NCBI RefSeq assembly: GCF_002776525.5
Contig: NC_045436.1
Span: 157,478,666-157,542,665 of the forward strand
Source of the DNA: Piliocolobus tephrosceles
Taxonomy: Eukaryota > Chordata > Mammalia > Primates > Cercopithecidae
Direction of reading: 5' to 3'
DNA: 64,000 nucleotides
Shown here: positions 11,700 to 23,723 of the stretch, in pieces
How the letters are laid out: the number at the start of each line of letters is the position of its first letter
How positions within the stretch are numbered: position 1 is the stretch's first letter
The notes under the pieces: model-generated
Seen by the model: only the letters and a program-made list of their open reading frames with translations
What the model was told of the DNA's origin: nothing
The model's database searches: none
Translations under genes and position numbers: made by a program

Positions 11700-12310
11700 A
11701 AAATTCATATGAACTATTTTTACCACATTAGTACCCTAGAATGAAGGCCTCAGAAGCAGTTTTCTCCAATCTGTTCCTGCCTTCCTATCTCTTAGTCCAT
11801 TCTTCCCCAAGAAGAGCCATAGATCCTTCTTCCCCAAGGCAGGTCATAGAAACCAGAACCATTTTCCCCCAATGGTAGCCATAAAACCTAAAATGATTAT
11901 TCTAACTTTCCCTCCATCTTTCTGTGTAAAACTGACTGTAAATAAATTATCCGACTATGTCATTTGACTCTAAGACATTAAGACCTTTTTTCCAGAGAGT
12001 GCCTACCTCACATCCAGAAGAAAGAAATGCATGCTCAAAAAGGACAAGAAGAATCTAGACTGACAGCCTTGCTCAGTTTATTAACATTAGATTATACCCT
12101 TTTTGTTCAATCATATTTCTACAACGGCTGTCCACACTTTGTTGAACTTAAGGATAAAAATGAACTATTTCCTCTTTTTCTTTGGGTCTTCATTTTGAAG
12201 GCTCCCATACATACATGTTAAAAACATTTCTTTGCCGTTTCTCCAATTAATCTGCCTTTTGTTAGTTGATTTTTAAACAAACCTTCAAAGGGCCCCCACA
12301 GTAGTTTGGT
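11700..12310 (+). mobile_element. ERV1-type solo LTR (MER31/MER34-like)
   Basis: The order AGGTCATAGAAACCAGAACC, CCATAAAACCTAAAATGATT, CATCTTTCTGTGTAAAACTG, AAATGCATGCTCAAAAAGGA, TGACAGCCTTGCTCAG, TGGGTCTTCATTTTGAAGGC and AATCTGCCTTTTGTTAGTTG follows an ERV1 LTR ending near CAAAGGGCCCCCACA. Only the LTR is visible, so it is a solo copy. Subfamily is from memory and not firm. The 64-codon ORF at 12027-12221 is inside it and is not a gene. Confidence 0.6.
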
Positions 12311-13239
12311 TATAACAAATGAACTATCTTCCTCATTTCTGTTTATAAACAGGTAAAGTATAATAACATAAAACTTCATTTTTATTTGCCTACTATAAAA
12401 TTAACAAATTATCTTTTATTAAGATTTGTGTAAATATCTTGAGTTTTCTTATTAAGCAATTATAATTTATTCTGTACAAACCTTTAATTTGTTTTAGAAC
12501 TCTGTTTTCCTGTCTTTAAATAATATTCGTAAAAGAATATTTATATTCTGTTTCTAAAAACTGCAACAGTTTCAATATTTAATATATGTGACTTTCATGC
12601 TTATGTTAACTGCACACATTCAATTGATACCTCCATTCCCATTTCACTAAACTTTGTATTATTATTGATTTGCTAAAATGTGTAAAATTTATCTCTACAT
12701 TACATTGTTGTAATTGCATTGCATTTTTCTACTTTATAAATGTAATAATGTATTTGATTTATTTCCTAATGACAAAGCATTATTTTGTTTCTTGAATGAA
12801 ATACTTGGTGTTTGGGTATTATTATTGAATATATTGATCTCATTTTTTTGTACTAATATTATATTTAGATTTTTTCAGCTATAATTATAAATCAAATTAT
12901 TAGGCTTTTGTTTTGTGGTATTTTATGAAAGTTATGCTCATTTTTACTTCAGTTTAGTAGCTTTCTATAATTTTCGGTGGTCTTTATAATAGAAATGGCA
13001 GAGAAATTATTTCACTGAACATTCAGTGATAAAGTCATCTTAAATAGGACATTTTAAAATGTGTATTTTTATAATTTTTTATATTATTGATCTGAGATTT
13101 TCTACCTCTTGAGTTTCTCTAAAATTTTATATTGTCTTAATATTATATATATAACATGTGATATTCTGTAGTTCCCTTATTATTTTACTTATTTTCTTGT
13201 GTTTTTTGTTGTTGTTTCTGTTTTTAAACAAGCTGACAA
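12311..13239. other. AT-rich DNA, possibly decayed LINE
   Basis: Very AT-rich, with no confidently recognised element and no coding sequence. Confidence 0.35.
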
Positions 13240-15160
13240 ATGATTCATACGGTTTATTTGCCTTTTCAGTAATTTTTTAAACTTTCAGTGCGAAAGTCTT
13301 GCAACTCCTTGGTTAAATTTATTTCCTTTTTTTTTTGTTTTGTTTTTTTTTTTTTTTTGATACTGTTGAAAATTAAATCAGTTTTTAAAATTTCCTCTTC
13401 AGGTCTTTCTTTGCTAGTGTATAGAAAAAAACCCTGATTTTTTGTGTAGGACTGGTACCCTGAAACTTTTCTGAATTCATATGTTAGCTTTAAGATGTTT
13501 TAAATTGTTTTTTAAGACATAAAGTCATGTCATCTGGGAATAAAAATAATTGTATCTTTTCCCTTCAATTTGGATGCCTTTTATTTCCTTTTCTTGCCTA
13601 ATTGTTCTGGGTAGAACTTCCAACACAATGTTAAATAGAAGTTGCAAAAACAGGTACTCTTGTCTACTTCTCATTTTATGGAGAAAGATTTCAGTCCTTC
13701 ACTATTATGTATCATGATAGCTGTGGGTTTCATATCAATGATCTTTATTAGGTTGGAGAAGTTTGCTTTTATTTCTAGTTTACTGAGTTCATAAGAGAGC
13801 ATTGAATTTTGCCAAATTATTTTTCTAGATCAATTGAGGTAATCATTTTTAACGTAATTGTTGTGGTGTATCACATTCATTGATTCTAATGTTGAACCAC
13901 CCTCACTTTCTTGAAATAAACTCCACTTGGTTATAATGTATAGTGCATTTGCTATCCTACTAGATATGGCTGTTAGTATTCTGTTGAGAATTTTTGCATC
14001 TGTAATTCTGAGAGATATTGGTCTTTAGTTTGCTCTTCTCGTAGTGCCTTTGTTTGGCTTAGTATCAGGGTAACGCTGGCCTCGTAGAACAAGTTTGGAA
14101 ATGTTCTCTTCTTCTAATTGTTGAAAGAGCTTAAGAAAGATTGATGTTGATTCATTTTCACATGTTTGGAAGACTTTACCAATGAACCCATGTGGTCCTG
14201 CACCTTTCTTTCGTGAGTGGTTTTTTATCTGTATTCAGTATCTTTTCTTTTTTCATGGGTCTGTTCACATTTATTTTTCTTCCTGAGTTGGTTTTTCTAT
14301 TTATTCTATACCTGTACTGTTTCATATACATTTTAGAATAGACTTATCTGTGTCTTCACAAAAACCTGACTGATATTTTGTTGCAATTGCATTAAAATTG
14401 TAGATCAATTTGGGAATAATTGATATCTTTTCTATGTTGAATTATATATGTTATAATTTGTATACTTTTTTCTGTTCTCACTTGCCATTTAGAAACTGCA
14501 GTTAAACATATATTAAAATACATTACGTGGTTTCTCAGCTTGCTGAATATTTTTTCTGTCTTTTTTCTCTGTGTGTGGTTTTGGATACTGTCCATTATAT
14601 TTTTAAGTTCAATAATCTTTACTTTTACAGTGTGTGATCTCCTGTTTATCCCATCCAAGTATTGTCATTTTGTAAATCTCAACAATTATTTCATTCTCTA
14701 GAAGTTCAATTTGTTCTGTAATGTCTTCCAAACCTCTAATTAATATATTCAATCTTCTTTTTTCTTAAATGCAGAGATTATAGTTATAATAGTGGTGTTA
14801 ATATATCTTTTAGCGAAGCCTATCATAGGTCTAATTTCTGGGTGTATATGTATACACTCTAATTTCTCCTAATTATAGTATAAATTTTTCTGGATTTTTA
14901 TGCTGGGTAATTATTGTTGGATTATGGAAACCCTGAATTTTACTATGTTGGGAGAAAGATATTTTTGTAGTACTATAAATTTCTTGGACTTTGCAGTGCA
15001 GTTAGTTTACTTAAAAATGTTTGATCATTTGAGACTTGCTTTTAAACTTTGTTAGATATGACCAGAGTAGCCGATCTGTTCCAATCTGGCACTATCCCCT
15101 ATAAATTCTAGCTACTTTACCTTTCCTAAATATCTATCTCCAAATCCTCAGATCAAAGAG
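13240..15160 (-). mobile_element. Old L1M, minus strand, internally rearranged
   Basis: 13240-14310 follows reversed L1M ORF2 in order: GTCTTGCAACTCCTTGGTTAA, TTGCTAGTGTATAGAAA, TGGATGCCTTTTATTTCC, GTTGTGGTGTATCACATTCA, TATCAGGGTAACGCTGGCCT, TGAACCCATGTGGTCCTGCA. A block at about 14320-14450 (TTGCATTAAAATTGTAGATC-AATTTGGG) belongs to ORF2 sequence that should lie left of 13240, so it is out of order. From 14560 on (GGTTTTGGATACTGTCCATT, CTCTAGAAGTTCAATTTG, TGACCAGAGTAGCC) the text follows a reversed L1M 5' region. It is one decayed element with deletions, or overlapping insertions. No open frame survives. Confidence 0.6.
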
Positions 15161-15937
15161 ACCGTCAGGAACTTCTCTTTAATTGGTAAATTGAGGCAAT
15201 TTTAGGGATTATTTAATTTTACCTTCTTGCCTAAGTGATCACTCTTCTACGTGATCCAATGTCTTAAAACCATTTCTATATTTTGTCTTAAGTATTAATA
15301 GTTTCAGGCAGAAAGTAATTTGGGTACCCATTAGAACAATTTTCTCTGGAAGTAGAGATCAGTTGAAAAAGTCATATTGCAATTGCAGATGGAGATTCTT
15401 GGGAAGAGCATCCAGATGGAAAAACCAATTAGTAAGAAGTTTGCAGGTAGATATGGGGTTTTCATGTTTGAGGAAGAAAAAAAGAGGTGTGAGTAAGACT
15501 GTTAGGTAATGGGTGAGAAGAGAATGAGATGAAATGAGACAGACAATGTGCCAGGAATGTGGGCCAGGCTATAAGTAAAATTAGGTTGTAGCTTTCCTAT
15601 ATGTAAATTGCACCATTTATTACTGTTCCAGAGAGATTGGAGTACTATTTTATGAATTTTCTGGTTTGTTACTTTTAAGAATATGCTATATTTATCTTCT
15701 ATCTGTAGTCTACTTGAATAATGTTTCATCTGTAACTATAAATGTACCATAAATTATTTTTCTTTCTGGTAGAAATTATAGAAATATAATTCATCAGAAT
15801 TCCTATTTTCACAGAGCACAAATTTCTAGCAGTATTGTGAAAGAAGCATCTTGAAATACTTCTCATGTATGTAAAAATCTTAATAGATAATTTCTCAAAA
15901 TGTGACAATTTGACATATTTGCATGAAAATATCAATT
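15161..15937. other. Single-copy DNA
   Basis: No family recognised. ORFs of about 70 codons at 15502-15729 and 15726-15935 (minus) look like chance. Confidence 0.4.
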
Positions 15938-16313
15938 GTCATAGAGTTGTGTCCCCCAAATTTATAGGTTGAATCCCTAACAGCCAATGTAACTGTATTT
16001 GGAGGTAAGAGCTTTAAGGAGGTAGTTTAGATAAAGGGAATAATAAAACTAGTCCCATAATCCAATAGGACTGGCGTCTTCATCAGAAGAGGAAGAGACA
16101 TCAGAAGTAGGTCTGCGCAGAGGAAAAGCCATACTGGGATGCAATGAGAGGGCATCTGCCAGCAAGCCAAGGAGAGCAGCCTCGGGAGAAACCACAGCTA
16201 TCAACACCTTGATTTTAGACTTCCAACCTCCAGAAATGTGAGAAATACATTTACGTTTTCTTAGCCACCCACTCTGTGCTATTGTGTTATGGCAGCCCTA
16301 GATGACTAATATA
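15938..16313 (+). mobile_element. MaLR LTR (MLT1-type), near complete
   Basis: AGTTGTGTCCCCCAAATTTA, CAATGTAACTGTATTTGGAG, CATCAGAAGAGGAAGAGACA, GCAGAGGAAAAGCCATACTG, CTGCCAGCAAGCCAAGGAGA, CAACACCTTGATTTTAGACT, CCACCCACTCTGTGCTATTG and GGCAGCCCTAGATGACTAAT follow one MaLR-type LTR from start to end. No internal sequence adjoins it. Confidence 0.75.
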
Positions 16314-16727
16314 CAAATAACTGGTTGTGAAGCTGAAAACTTTTGAAAAACCTTTATAAAACATCAAGTATTGTTAACCTTGATAGTAAAAAGACTGAAT
16401 TTTCTCTCTACTATCTTTATAGAAAATGATAATACAAAATATTTGTAATATGAATATGAAGTCAAAAAATGTAAGAAAAAAGTATTATAGAGATATATTA
16501 GGTGGCTAGTTAAAAATGTTATTTTTCTAGAGTTTGCAATCCTTGTTTTTCTTTGCACAGCTTTTTAAAACGTGCAATTTTTGCTTTTTGTCCTTATTCT
16601 AAATGTCCACTCTCATATTTTAGTATGCATTTGTAATTTTGAATTAATTTCTTAAAATAGGCTCCTCAAATTGGATAAACCTCAGCTTTTACATAATCTG
16701 AATCTATCCCTTATTAAAAGTTCTGGT
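16314..16727. other. Single-copy DNA
   Basis: No recognised element. Confidence 0.4.
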
Positions 16728-16900
16728 TTTAAAGCCAGAGTGACCTGAATCTGCATATTTGAGTATTATCACTCTCTGTGACTTCGGAAATATTTCAAAG
16801 GACTTAGACCTTCTATAACAATATCTACTGCATGAGAGTGTTGTGGTAATTAAATGGCATAGCCAAATATAAAATACCTAGCAGAGTTCTCTTCTTATGC
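16728..16900 (+). mobile_element. MIR SINE, diverged
   Basis: AAAGCCAGAGTGACCTGAAT, CTCTCTGTGACTTCGGAAAT and GTTGTGGTAATTAAATGGCA then ACCTAGCAGAGT follow the MIR order: AGCCAGACTGCCTG, the tRNA-derived/core region, TTGTGAGGATTAAATGA, then the CTGGCA-like end. Confidence 0.6.
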
Positions 16901-16998
16901 TTATTTGGTGGGCTTCAAAATATTATACCCCAACAAAAGTGACACATGACAACAAAAGTGTATTGTTACACTTTTTTGGAGGTACAATATTTTGTTTA

Positions 16999-17732
16999 AG
17001 GTCGTGTGTCACTGAATGATAGGGATGCATTCTGAGGAGCGTGTTGTTAGGTAATTTTGTCATTATGTGAACATCATAGATTGTACTTATACAAACCTAG
17101 ATGGTTGAACTTACTACACATCTGGGCTATATGGTAAGGCCTATTACTCCTAGACTACAAACCTGTACAGTATGTGACAGTAATGAATATTGTCACCAAT
17201 TATTACACATTGGTATTTACATATGTAAACATAGCTAAATATTTGTAAAAGGTACATTAAAGATAAAAAAATGGCCAGGTGCAGTGGGTCGCACCTATCA
17301 TCCCAACACTTCAGATAGACAAGGTGGGAGGATCACCTGAGCACAGGAGCTTAACACCAGGCTTAGGAACATAGTGAAACACCATCTCTAATAAAACAAA
17401 CAAAAATTAGCCAGGTATGGTGGCATGCAGCTGTGGTTCCAGCTACTCATGGGGCTGAGATGGGAGGATCACTTAAGTCCAGGAGTTTGAAGCTGCAGTA
17501 AGCCATGCTCATGCCATTGCACTCCAGCTTGGGCGACAGAGTGAGACACGGTTGTGGGAAATTTTTTAAAAATTAAAATTTAAAATGATACACATTTCTG
17601 AACCCCTTGAGTCCTATAAAGAAAAACTGAATATCAAATATAATAGGGCAGCTATATCATAATCTTAGGGGACCACTACTATATATGCAGTCTGCTGTTA
17701 ATCAAAATGTCATTATGCAGTGTGCGACTATA
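16999..17732. mobile_element. Tigger-like (TcMar) DNA transposon with AluJ insertion
   Basis: The left end GTCGTGTGTCACTGAATGAT and the right end (reverse complement GTCGCACACTGCATAATGAC) form diverged terminal inverted repeats; differences are mostly CpG-decay transitions. Inside, GTGAACATCATAGATTGTAC-TTATACAAACCTAGATGG and CTACAAACCTGTACAGTATG follow a Tigger-type consensus. An AluJ sits at 17273-17560. This is a deleted copy with no transposase frame. The Tigger subfamily is not resolved. Confidence 0.65.
17273..17560 (+). mobile_element. AluJ, plus strand
   Basis: GGCCAGGTGCAGTGGGTCGC opens it and CACTCCAGCTTGGGCGACAG closes it. The right monomer reads GGAGGATCACTTAAGTCCAG and GAAGCTGCAGTAAGCC, typical of the old AluJ group. 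It interrupts the Tigger-like transposon. Confidence 0.9.
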
Positions 17733-17831
17733 TATGCATTTATGATAAATAATATATTATAAAACAAGTGAACAGTAAACATGTATTAACATATTTTAAT
17801 GAGCTTTTGATGTTCCTAGTAAAGTTAGACT

Positions 17832-18240
17832 GCTGTGATTTTAATGTGTGCTTTTCCCTCAATTTATATGTTGGAATTTAAACTTCAAAATAATGGTAAG
17901 AAGAAGTGGGGCCTTTAGAAGGTATTTACCTCATGGGTGCTCCACACTCATAATGGAATTAGAGCCCTTATAGAAAAACTTGAGGGAAATAGCTAGACCC
18001 TTTCTTGCCTTTTTTCCCTTCTGACTTCCTCCAATGAGGACACAGAATTTGTCCTGTTCAGAGGATGCAGCTATTTGACACCATCTCGGAAGCAGAGAGC
18101 AACCCTTTGCCAGACACTGAATCTGCTGGTCCCTTGATGTTGAACTTCCCAGCCTTCAGAACTGTGAGAAACAGAGTTCTATTATTCATGGATTATCCAT
18201 TCTGTGGTATTTATTTTGTTATAATATCAGGAATAAACTA
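17832..18240 (+). mobile_element. MaLR LTR (MST type)
   Basis: TATGTTGGAATTTAAACTTC, GTGGGGCCTTTAGAAGGTAT, ATGGAATTAGAGCCCTTATA, CAGACACTGAATCTGCTGGT, CCCTTGATGTTGAACTTCCC, AGAACTGTGAGAAACAGAGT and CTGTGGTATTTATTTTGTTA follow an MST-type LTR from start to end. It is diverged and solo. Confidence 0.75.
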
Positions 18241-19394
18241 AGGCCCAGGGGAATTTTATTGAAAGGGAAAATATGAAGTCACTGGAATCCTAATGGAAAG
18301 GCGCAAGGAAAAGGAAGGTACAGAACTGAAGAGTGAAAAGTATAGAAACTGACTATACAATTTTGTTCTGGGTTAGCCCAGTGGGAACAGAAATTAGGCC
18401 TATCATCTCCACCAACCACAGAAGATGAGAATAACTGAGAAAGTTCACCCAATGCATCCAATGCTATGTAAAACTATTTAGGTCAAATTCTTTTATTACA
18501 GGACTATAAAAAATTACAGATGATGCCTGTGTCTGTGCGTATTTGCTCAGTCACTCATTTAAACAGAAAGTCAATTCAAACGCTTTTTTCCCCATGTACG
18601 TGGAGACAGTTTGATCCACAGTTTAGGTTTCTAGGATTTAATGACCAATCTATAGCAACTTTATCTGTGCAATTGCTGCAGCAAACCTTTTAATACGTCA
18701 TTTTCTTCACTTTCACTTTACTTTCCTTACTTCTATTTAAGAAAATTTTCAGGTCCAAACATGTTATTTAAACTCAGTATTTTTTTTTTTTTTTTTTTTT
18801 TTGTATTTCAATTTCTTTCACATTTCTGTCCACTTTAATTTTTTTTTTCTTTTTTCTCTTTCATGAGTTGGTTCCCAGTTGGCATCTTCTCTTCTATACT
18901 AGGATTTTTTTTTAAAGTTTTAGATGAAATGAAAAGTATAAGAGATATAAATGAAAGTGGCATAAAAACTCCAAAGCTAGAGAAGATAATAGAAGGAGAC
19001 ATTTTAAAATTAAATGCAAACAGTGGCTCAGAGAGTACAAACAAAAGCAGGTGGAAAGAGGACAATCTCCAGCAACCAGAACCAGACGTGGTTCTAAAAG
19101 GTCAGTGCATGAAGCATACAGCCAGGTCAGCAAACATTCCTCTCTCCTCTGGCCAGAGAAGTAAATAGAAAATTCACAGGAGACTTGAACAGTAAAGGAA
19201 CAGTAAATAAAATTGCTACTTGGACGCCAAAGAGACAAGATTTGCACCAAACAAGAGTTTTAAGTTTAAAAATCACATGAAGGCACCTGAGGCTAAATTC
19301 ACAAAAATTTCTGAAGACATAAATATTCTCATTAGGTCTGAGATAATGTTGCAAAACTAAATTTTCTAACAGAAAAGAGATGAGAGTTTAATTT
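18241..19394. other. Single-copy DNA with a T22 tract
   Basis: Contains a 22-T run at about 18781-18802 and a second T/C-rich stretch at 18839-18860. Overlapping ORFs of 76-112 codons on both strands at 18835-19354 share the same sequence in different frames and match nothing I recognise; I do not call a gene. Confidence 0.4.
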
Positions 19395-19560
19395 CTTTTG
19401 TTTGCTCTTTCCTAGCTGTGTGACCTGCTAAAATTTATTCAACCTCTCTGAGCCTCGGTTACCTATCAATCAATAACTGAACAACACATGTCAGGTCATC
19501 ACATAGATTAAATACACGAAAATTGCTGAGAACACTATAACACATAAAATAAAACCTTAC
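19395..19560 (+). mobile_element. MIR SINE
   Basis: CTAGCTGTGTGACCTGCTAA, then CAACCTCTCTGAGCCTCGGT-TACC and ATAGATTAAATACACG, are the canonical MIR core and 3' part with moderate divergence. Confidence 0.75.
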
Positions 19561-20571
19561 CAAATTGTAGTTGGCTTCCTAAGAGACTGGATTACTAAAT
19601 TGAGAGACTGTTTTCATGGTCAATAAAACTGAAAAAAAGTATAATCTGAACATAGTTCTGGATTGTTGTTTAGAAGGTGTACAAAATTGTAAATGACTCA
19701 TTCTCATAAAAAAAAAAAAAAGCAGCTTTCTTTGGTTCTTATATGCCTCAGGCTCTCCACAGCCAAAAATGAATTAGAGAAATGAACAAGTTCTGGGTAA
19801 GATTCAAGTACATACTTCATTGGAGTACTTCAGAATAAAGGTGAGATTGCCCTGAACTCTTTTTTATTTTTTGTCTAAGATTCCTTGAAGTATATTCAGT
19901 CAACTTTCCCTTTTCAGCTCCAATAGGCTGCTGAAATAACTATGATGAATAAAATGTACCAATTGCTTAGTTAGGATACTTAAGTCGTTAGGTTTCATCG
20001 ATTATTCATTGTGAATCCTCTATCAAACCATGTACCAAAGCTGATACTAAATAGCAGCATTCCTGTATAATAATTTATTTTCTGTTCTGTCTTTTGTATA
20101 TTTGAAATCTAATAGAAAAAGAAAGAATAAGAGTTCCCAGCATAGGTAATCTCAAATGAAACAGTATGTTGCTGGGTAAATGAGAGACGTCTTTACTTCA
20201 TGGAAATTAGAGTTTTTCATATTAACATTCAGCATCATCTAGAAAGCAGTGCTCTATCCAGTTCAAGCTGTCTGCATAAGAGCGCTCTGCAAAACCAGCT
20301 TTAGCTAGTGGACGTGTCGAGTAATTTACTTTTCACTAACTAAAGATTTATTAGGCATCTTTTAGCAACACTGTCCTAAGCTATGAAGGGATACAACATT
20401 TATATATGTTCCAACCCTCAAAGGAAATATTGTATCTTTGCATCAATAAGAGAACCAGAAAAGGAACAACGGAAAATATTGGAAGTTTATAGTAAGTAGA
20501 ATTGTGAGTAAAATGATAACAAAGAGGGAAAATCACATATAGGAAATTCAGCATCAAAATTAGGCATATAG
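19561..20571. other. Single-copy DNA
   Basis: No recognised element and no convincing ORF. Confidence 0.4.
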
Positions 20572-20737
20572 ACCAGGGATAATCAAACTTAACTATGTAT
20601 CATAATCACCTGGAAGACTCGGTGAGTTTCTGATTTGGGCCTAGGTTGAGGCCCAAGAATTTAGATGTCTGAACTTCGCATGTGATGTAGCTGCTACAAA
20701 GGGGATTACAATTTGCAAAATATTGCTAGAGCACCAG
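20572..20737 (+). mobile_element. MER5A-like hAT MITE
   Basis: AATCAAACTTAACTATGTAT-CATAATCACCTGGAAGACTC, TTTCTGATTTGGGCC and GAATTTAGATGTCTGAAC follow the MER5A/B non-autonomous hAT consensus (CTCAAACTT…GAATCACCTGG…TTTCTGATT). The right terminus is poorly preserved. Confidence 0.6.
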
Positions 20738-20820
20738 AAAGCCATTTAGAGATCAGTCTAGTTAATTTCAGATAACTTCTGCATCTTGAAGAGACGGCAC
20801 ATCCTGATACCCATCACATA

Positions 20821-20873
20821 CATATACACACACACGCGCACGCGCAGGTGCACACACACACGAGCACACACAT
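20821..20873. repeat. (CA)n with CG interruptions
   Basis: Imperfect CA/CG tract: CACACACGCGCACGCGCAGG then CA-rich text. Confidence 0.9.
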
Positions 20874-22649
20874 GACAGCAGAAAAACACCAGGAATATTT
20901 TGTTGGATTGCGTTAGGAGTTTCTTTCTCCCGTTATAGATCTTAGCCTCAGCTCTTGCTTTCAGATGTCTGTGCAGCCTCTCCCTGGTCAGATTCAGATT
21001 CCCTTCCTCATCACAGGGTTTTTTTTCTGTTAACCACAGTGTGTGATTTCACATGTTAAGATAAAAACAATTCAGATATACTGGGTAAAATATGATTTCT
21101 GTCTGAAGTTGCTCCTCTGATATTTATGAGACCCTTCTGGTTTCCTTACTTGTGGAGTTTCTAGATTATAGTAAAACATTTAAATATATTTTTGAAAATA
21201 TTACTACAAATATTAACTAAAATTACTGAAAAACTTATGTGTTTTCTTTCAAAATTATAATTTTACAATTATGACATAAGAACTCTATACTTACACAATA
21301 CTTAGGAAAAAAATCATCAGTTAGATGAGACTATCATTTTTGTAGATTCTCTCTCTCTCATTTTCCCTTTCTTCTATTCATATATACATCATGTTTCAAA
21401 GAATACGATCAGGACTTGCGTTTTGATCTGTAACCTGTTTTTATGATGTAATAATCCACTATAAAATCACATTCATGTCAACAAAAATGTATCTAAAATA
21501 TGAGATCACACAATATGTTAAAAGGTATGACTTTTCAACAATGTTTTTAATTTTCTCTTTAATTTTTATTAAATTTAAATTAAATTTAATTTAAATTTCT
21601 TGGTTTTAGGGAATTGAATATATAACTTAAAAGACTAGTTTGTTTTATGTTATGACTTTCTATTATTGGCTATGTGTACTTTTTTGCCTGTAAATATAAT
21701 TGAGTTATGACTGTGCTTTCTCTTATTGAGTATATCTTACTTATGTTTCGGGTCCACGTTAGGATAAATTTGAAGGCATAAAGTCACCTATCAATAAAGA
21801 CATATTTACAGCTGACTGCATGAAAAAAAAATGTAGCTTTCTTTGATTAGATGCGTGACATTTTCTGAAGGGCCTTGAGAATTTTACTCATTTATGGAAA
21901 GATAATTTCCTACTAATGAAACATGGGATTAAAATGTGAATCAAAGAAAATTCAATAGCTAATTATAATCTGTGACAATTGGGGTCTCTTAACAAATGAG
22001 ATGACCTGCAACTAACAGAATTATTGCTAGGAGACAGGGAAAAAGAAATATTTTTAGAGAAGATTCAGGAAAAAAGTATTTATCAAGTTTGATGGAAAAT
22101 ACATAGATTTATTAATTCATTTATAAACAGCATAATATCTAATGTTATATTCTTATTAATTAGGAGTTTTGGTGAGTCATTTTGAAGAATTTAAGAATGT
22201 TTTATAGAAGCTAGCTAATTTTATTTTCTTCTTTTTAAAATAGATTTTAAAATGAAATAATGTCACAGGAGTTTTTCTCACATGTAAATATCTAAGTCAG
22301 ACTAGTGATGAGAATATTTAAACCAGTCAGTGCTGAGTCATCAAAAAAGTCCATATTGAGTTGAAATACACAGTGATCACCTGAGAGATGAGAATTTCCT
22401 CAACCATTACACAATTGCTGAACATGTCTTCAGTACTAGGCATTATGATAGTAGAGAATGAAAAAGTGAATTAAAATATCATTGAAATTTCAGTATATAG
22501 TTTAGTAGAGAATAAAAAAGAAAATTGATTACTATATAAATTGTTAAGTTAGCCTAAAAACAGAAGAAGTTGGAATTAGGCAATCTTAGTTTATTTGTAA
22601 CATCAAGCTATCTTTCATGACTCATCTTGAGATTCTATGAAAGTTTTTC
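20874..22649. other. Single-copy AT-rich DNA
   Basis: No known repeat family recognised and no gene. Includes an A/T palindrome at 21571-21598, listed separately. Confidence 0.4.
21571..21598. repeat. 28-bp perfect A/T palindrome
   Basis: The 28 bases built from AAATTTAAATT and TAAATTTAATT units equal their own reverse complement. There is no spacer. Confidence 0.95.
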
Positions 22650-23058
22650 TTTTCTTTTTTTTTTTTTTTTTAAAAAACTTATTTTAAGTTCAGAGATGTA
22701 AGTGTAGGTTTGTTACATAGGTAAACTTGTGTCATGGGGGTTTGTTGTACAGATTATTTCATCACCTAGTATTAAGCCTAGTGCCCATTAGTTGTTTTCT
22801 TTGTCCTCTCACTCCTTCCAACTTCCACCTTCCAAAAGGCTCCAGTGTGCATTGTTCCCCTCTGTGCGTCCATGTGTTCTCATTATTTAGCACCCACTTA
22901 TGAGTGAGAACATATAGTATTTGGTTTACTCTTCCTGCATTAGTGTGCTAAGGATAATGGCCTCCAGCTCCATCCATGTCCCTGCAAAACACATGGTCTC
23001 ATTCTTTTTCATGGCTGCATAGTATTCTATGGTGTATATGTACCACCTTATACAGTAT

Positions 23059-23414
23059 TGTGTTCAGACTTAGTTCCTTCCAGTGGGTTCTTGGTCTCAC
23101 TGACTTCAAGAATGTAACCACAGACTTTCATGGTGTGTGTTACAGCTGTTAATGGTGGCATGGACCCAAAGAGTGAGCAGCAGCAAAATTTATTATGAAG
23201 AGTGAAAGCTTCCACAGCATGGGAGAGGACCCAAGTGGGTTGCCACTGCTGGCTGGGGTGGCCAGTTTTTATTGCTTTATTTGTCCTCACACACATCCTG
23301 CTGATTGATCCATTTTACAGAGTGCTGATTGGTGCATTTACAATCCTTTAGCTAGACAGAAAAGTTCTCCAAGTCCCTACTCAACCCAGGAAGTCCAGCT
23401 GGCTTCACCTGTTA
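23059..23414 (-). mobile_element. LTR12-like LTR of HERV9, minus strand
   Basis: Read on the plus strand: CCAGTGGGTTCTTGGTCTCA, GACCCAAAGAGTGAGCAGCA, GAAAGCTTCCACAGCATGGG, GAGTGCTGATTGGTGCATTT, ACAATCCTTTAGCTAGACAG and AGTCCAGCTGGCTTCACCT. This is the LTR12 consensus reversed from 3' to 5' end. At 356 bp it is short for LTR12 because the internal tandem repeats are few. It is the 3' LTR, since env-region sequence and a polypurine tract lie on its 5' side (to the right). Confidence 0.8.
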
Positions 23415-23723
23415 ATCTCCCCTCTAAACAGGATGTCCCAACTGCTGTTGGGAATTGGGTGATGACCGCTCTAGCTACTTCCTGCTGGACAGCAGTGAAG
23501 AAGGGGACCTACAGTTGTAGTGTCCTTCAGGGGGGAACTCTTTAGGCCAGTCAAAGGACCAGTAGGTCAGTGCAGGGGTCGTTGGTAGAAGTTGTTAATT
23601 GAGCTCATTTGGGGTTCCATTTGTAAGACCATCTGTAGCTTGATGGCCTCAATCCTAGAGGAAACAAATTTGACAAGGAGATTAAAAATACAGGGCCTGA
23701 AGACAAGTAATAACACCTCTCAG
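23415..23723 (-). pseudogene. HERV9 internal remnant: polypurine tract and env 3' tail
   Basis: Directly upstream of the LTR on the minus strand is a purine run (ATCTCCCCTCT on the plus strand, at about 23415-23427), as expected for the polypurine tract of a provirus. Beyond it, about 300 bp translate on the minus strand as the membrane-anchor and cytoplasmic tail end of a HERV9/HERV-W-type gammaretroviral env, with stops; it is a fragment and cannot encode a functional envelope protein. The remainder of the provirus (5' LTR, gag, pol and most of env) is absent, and the remnant stops exactly where the MLT2A LTR begins. Confidence 0.6.

Noticed and set aside
18835..19354. Overlapping ORFs of 76, 101, 112 and 75 codons on both strands
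   Set aside because: No domain, signal or splice context, and four frames cannot all be real. Treated as chance, though this single-copy stretch could be searched for conservation.
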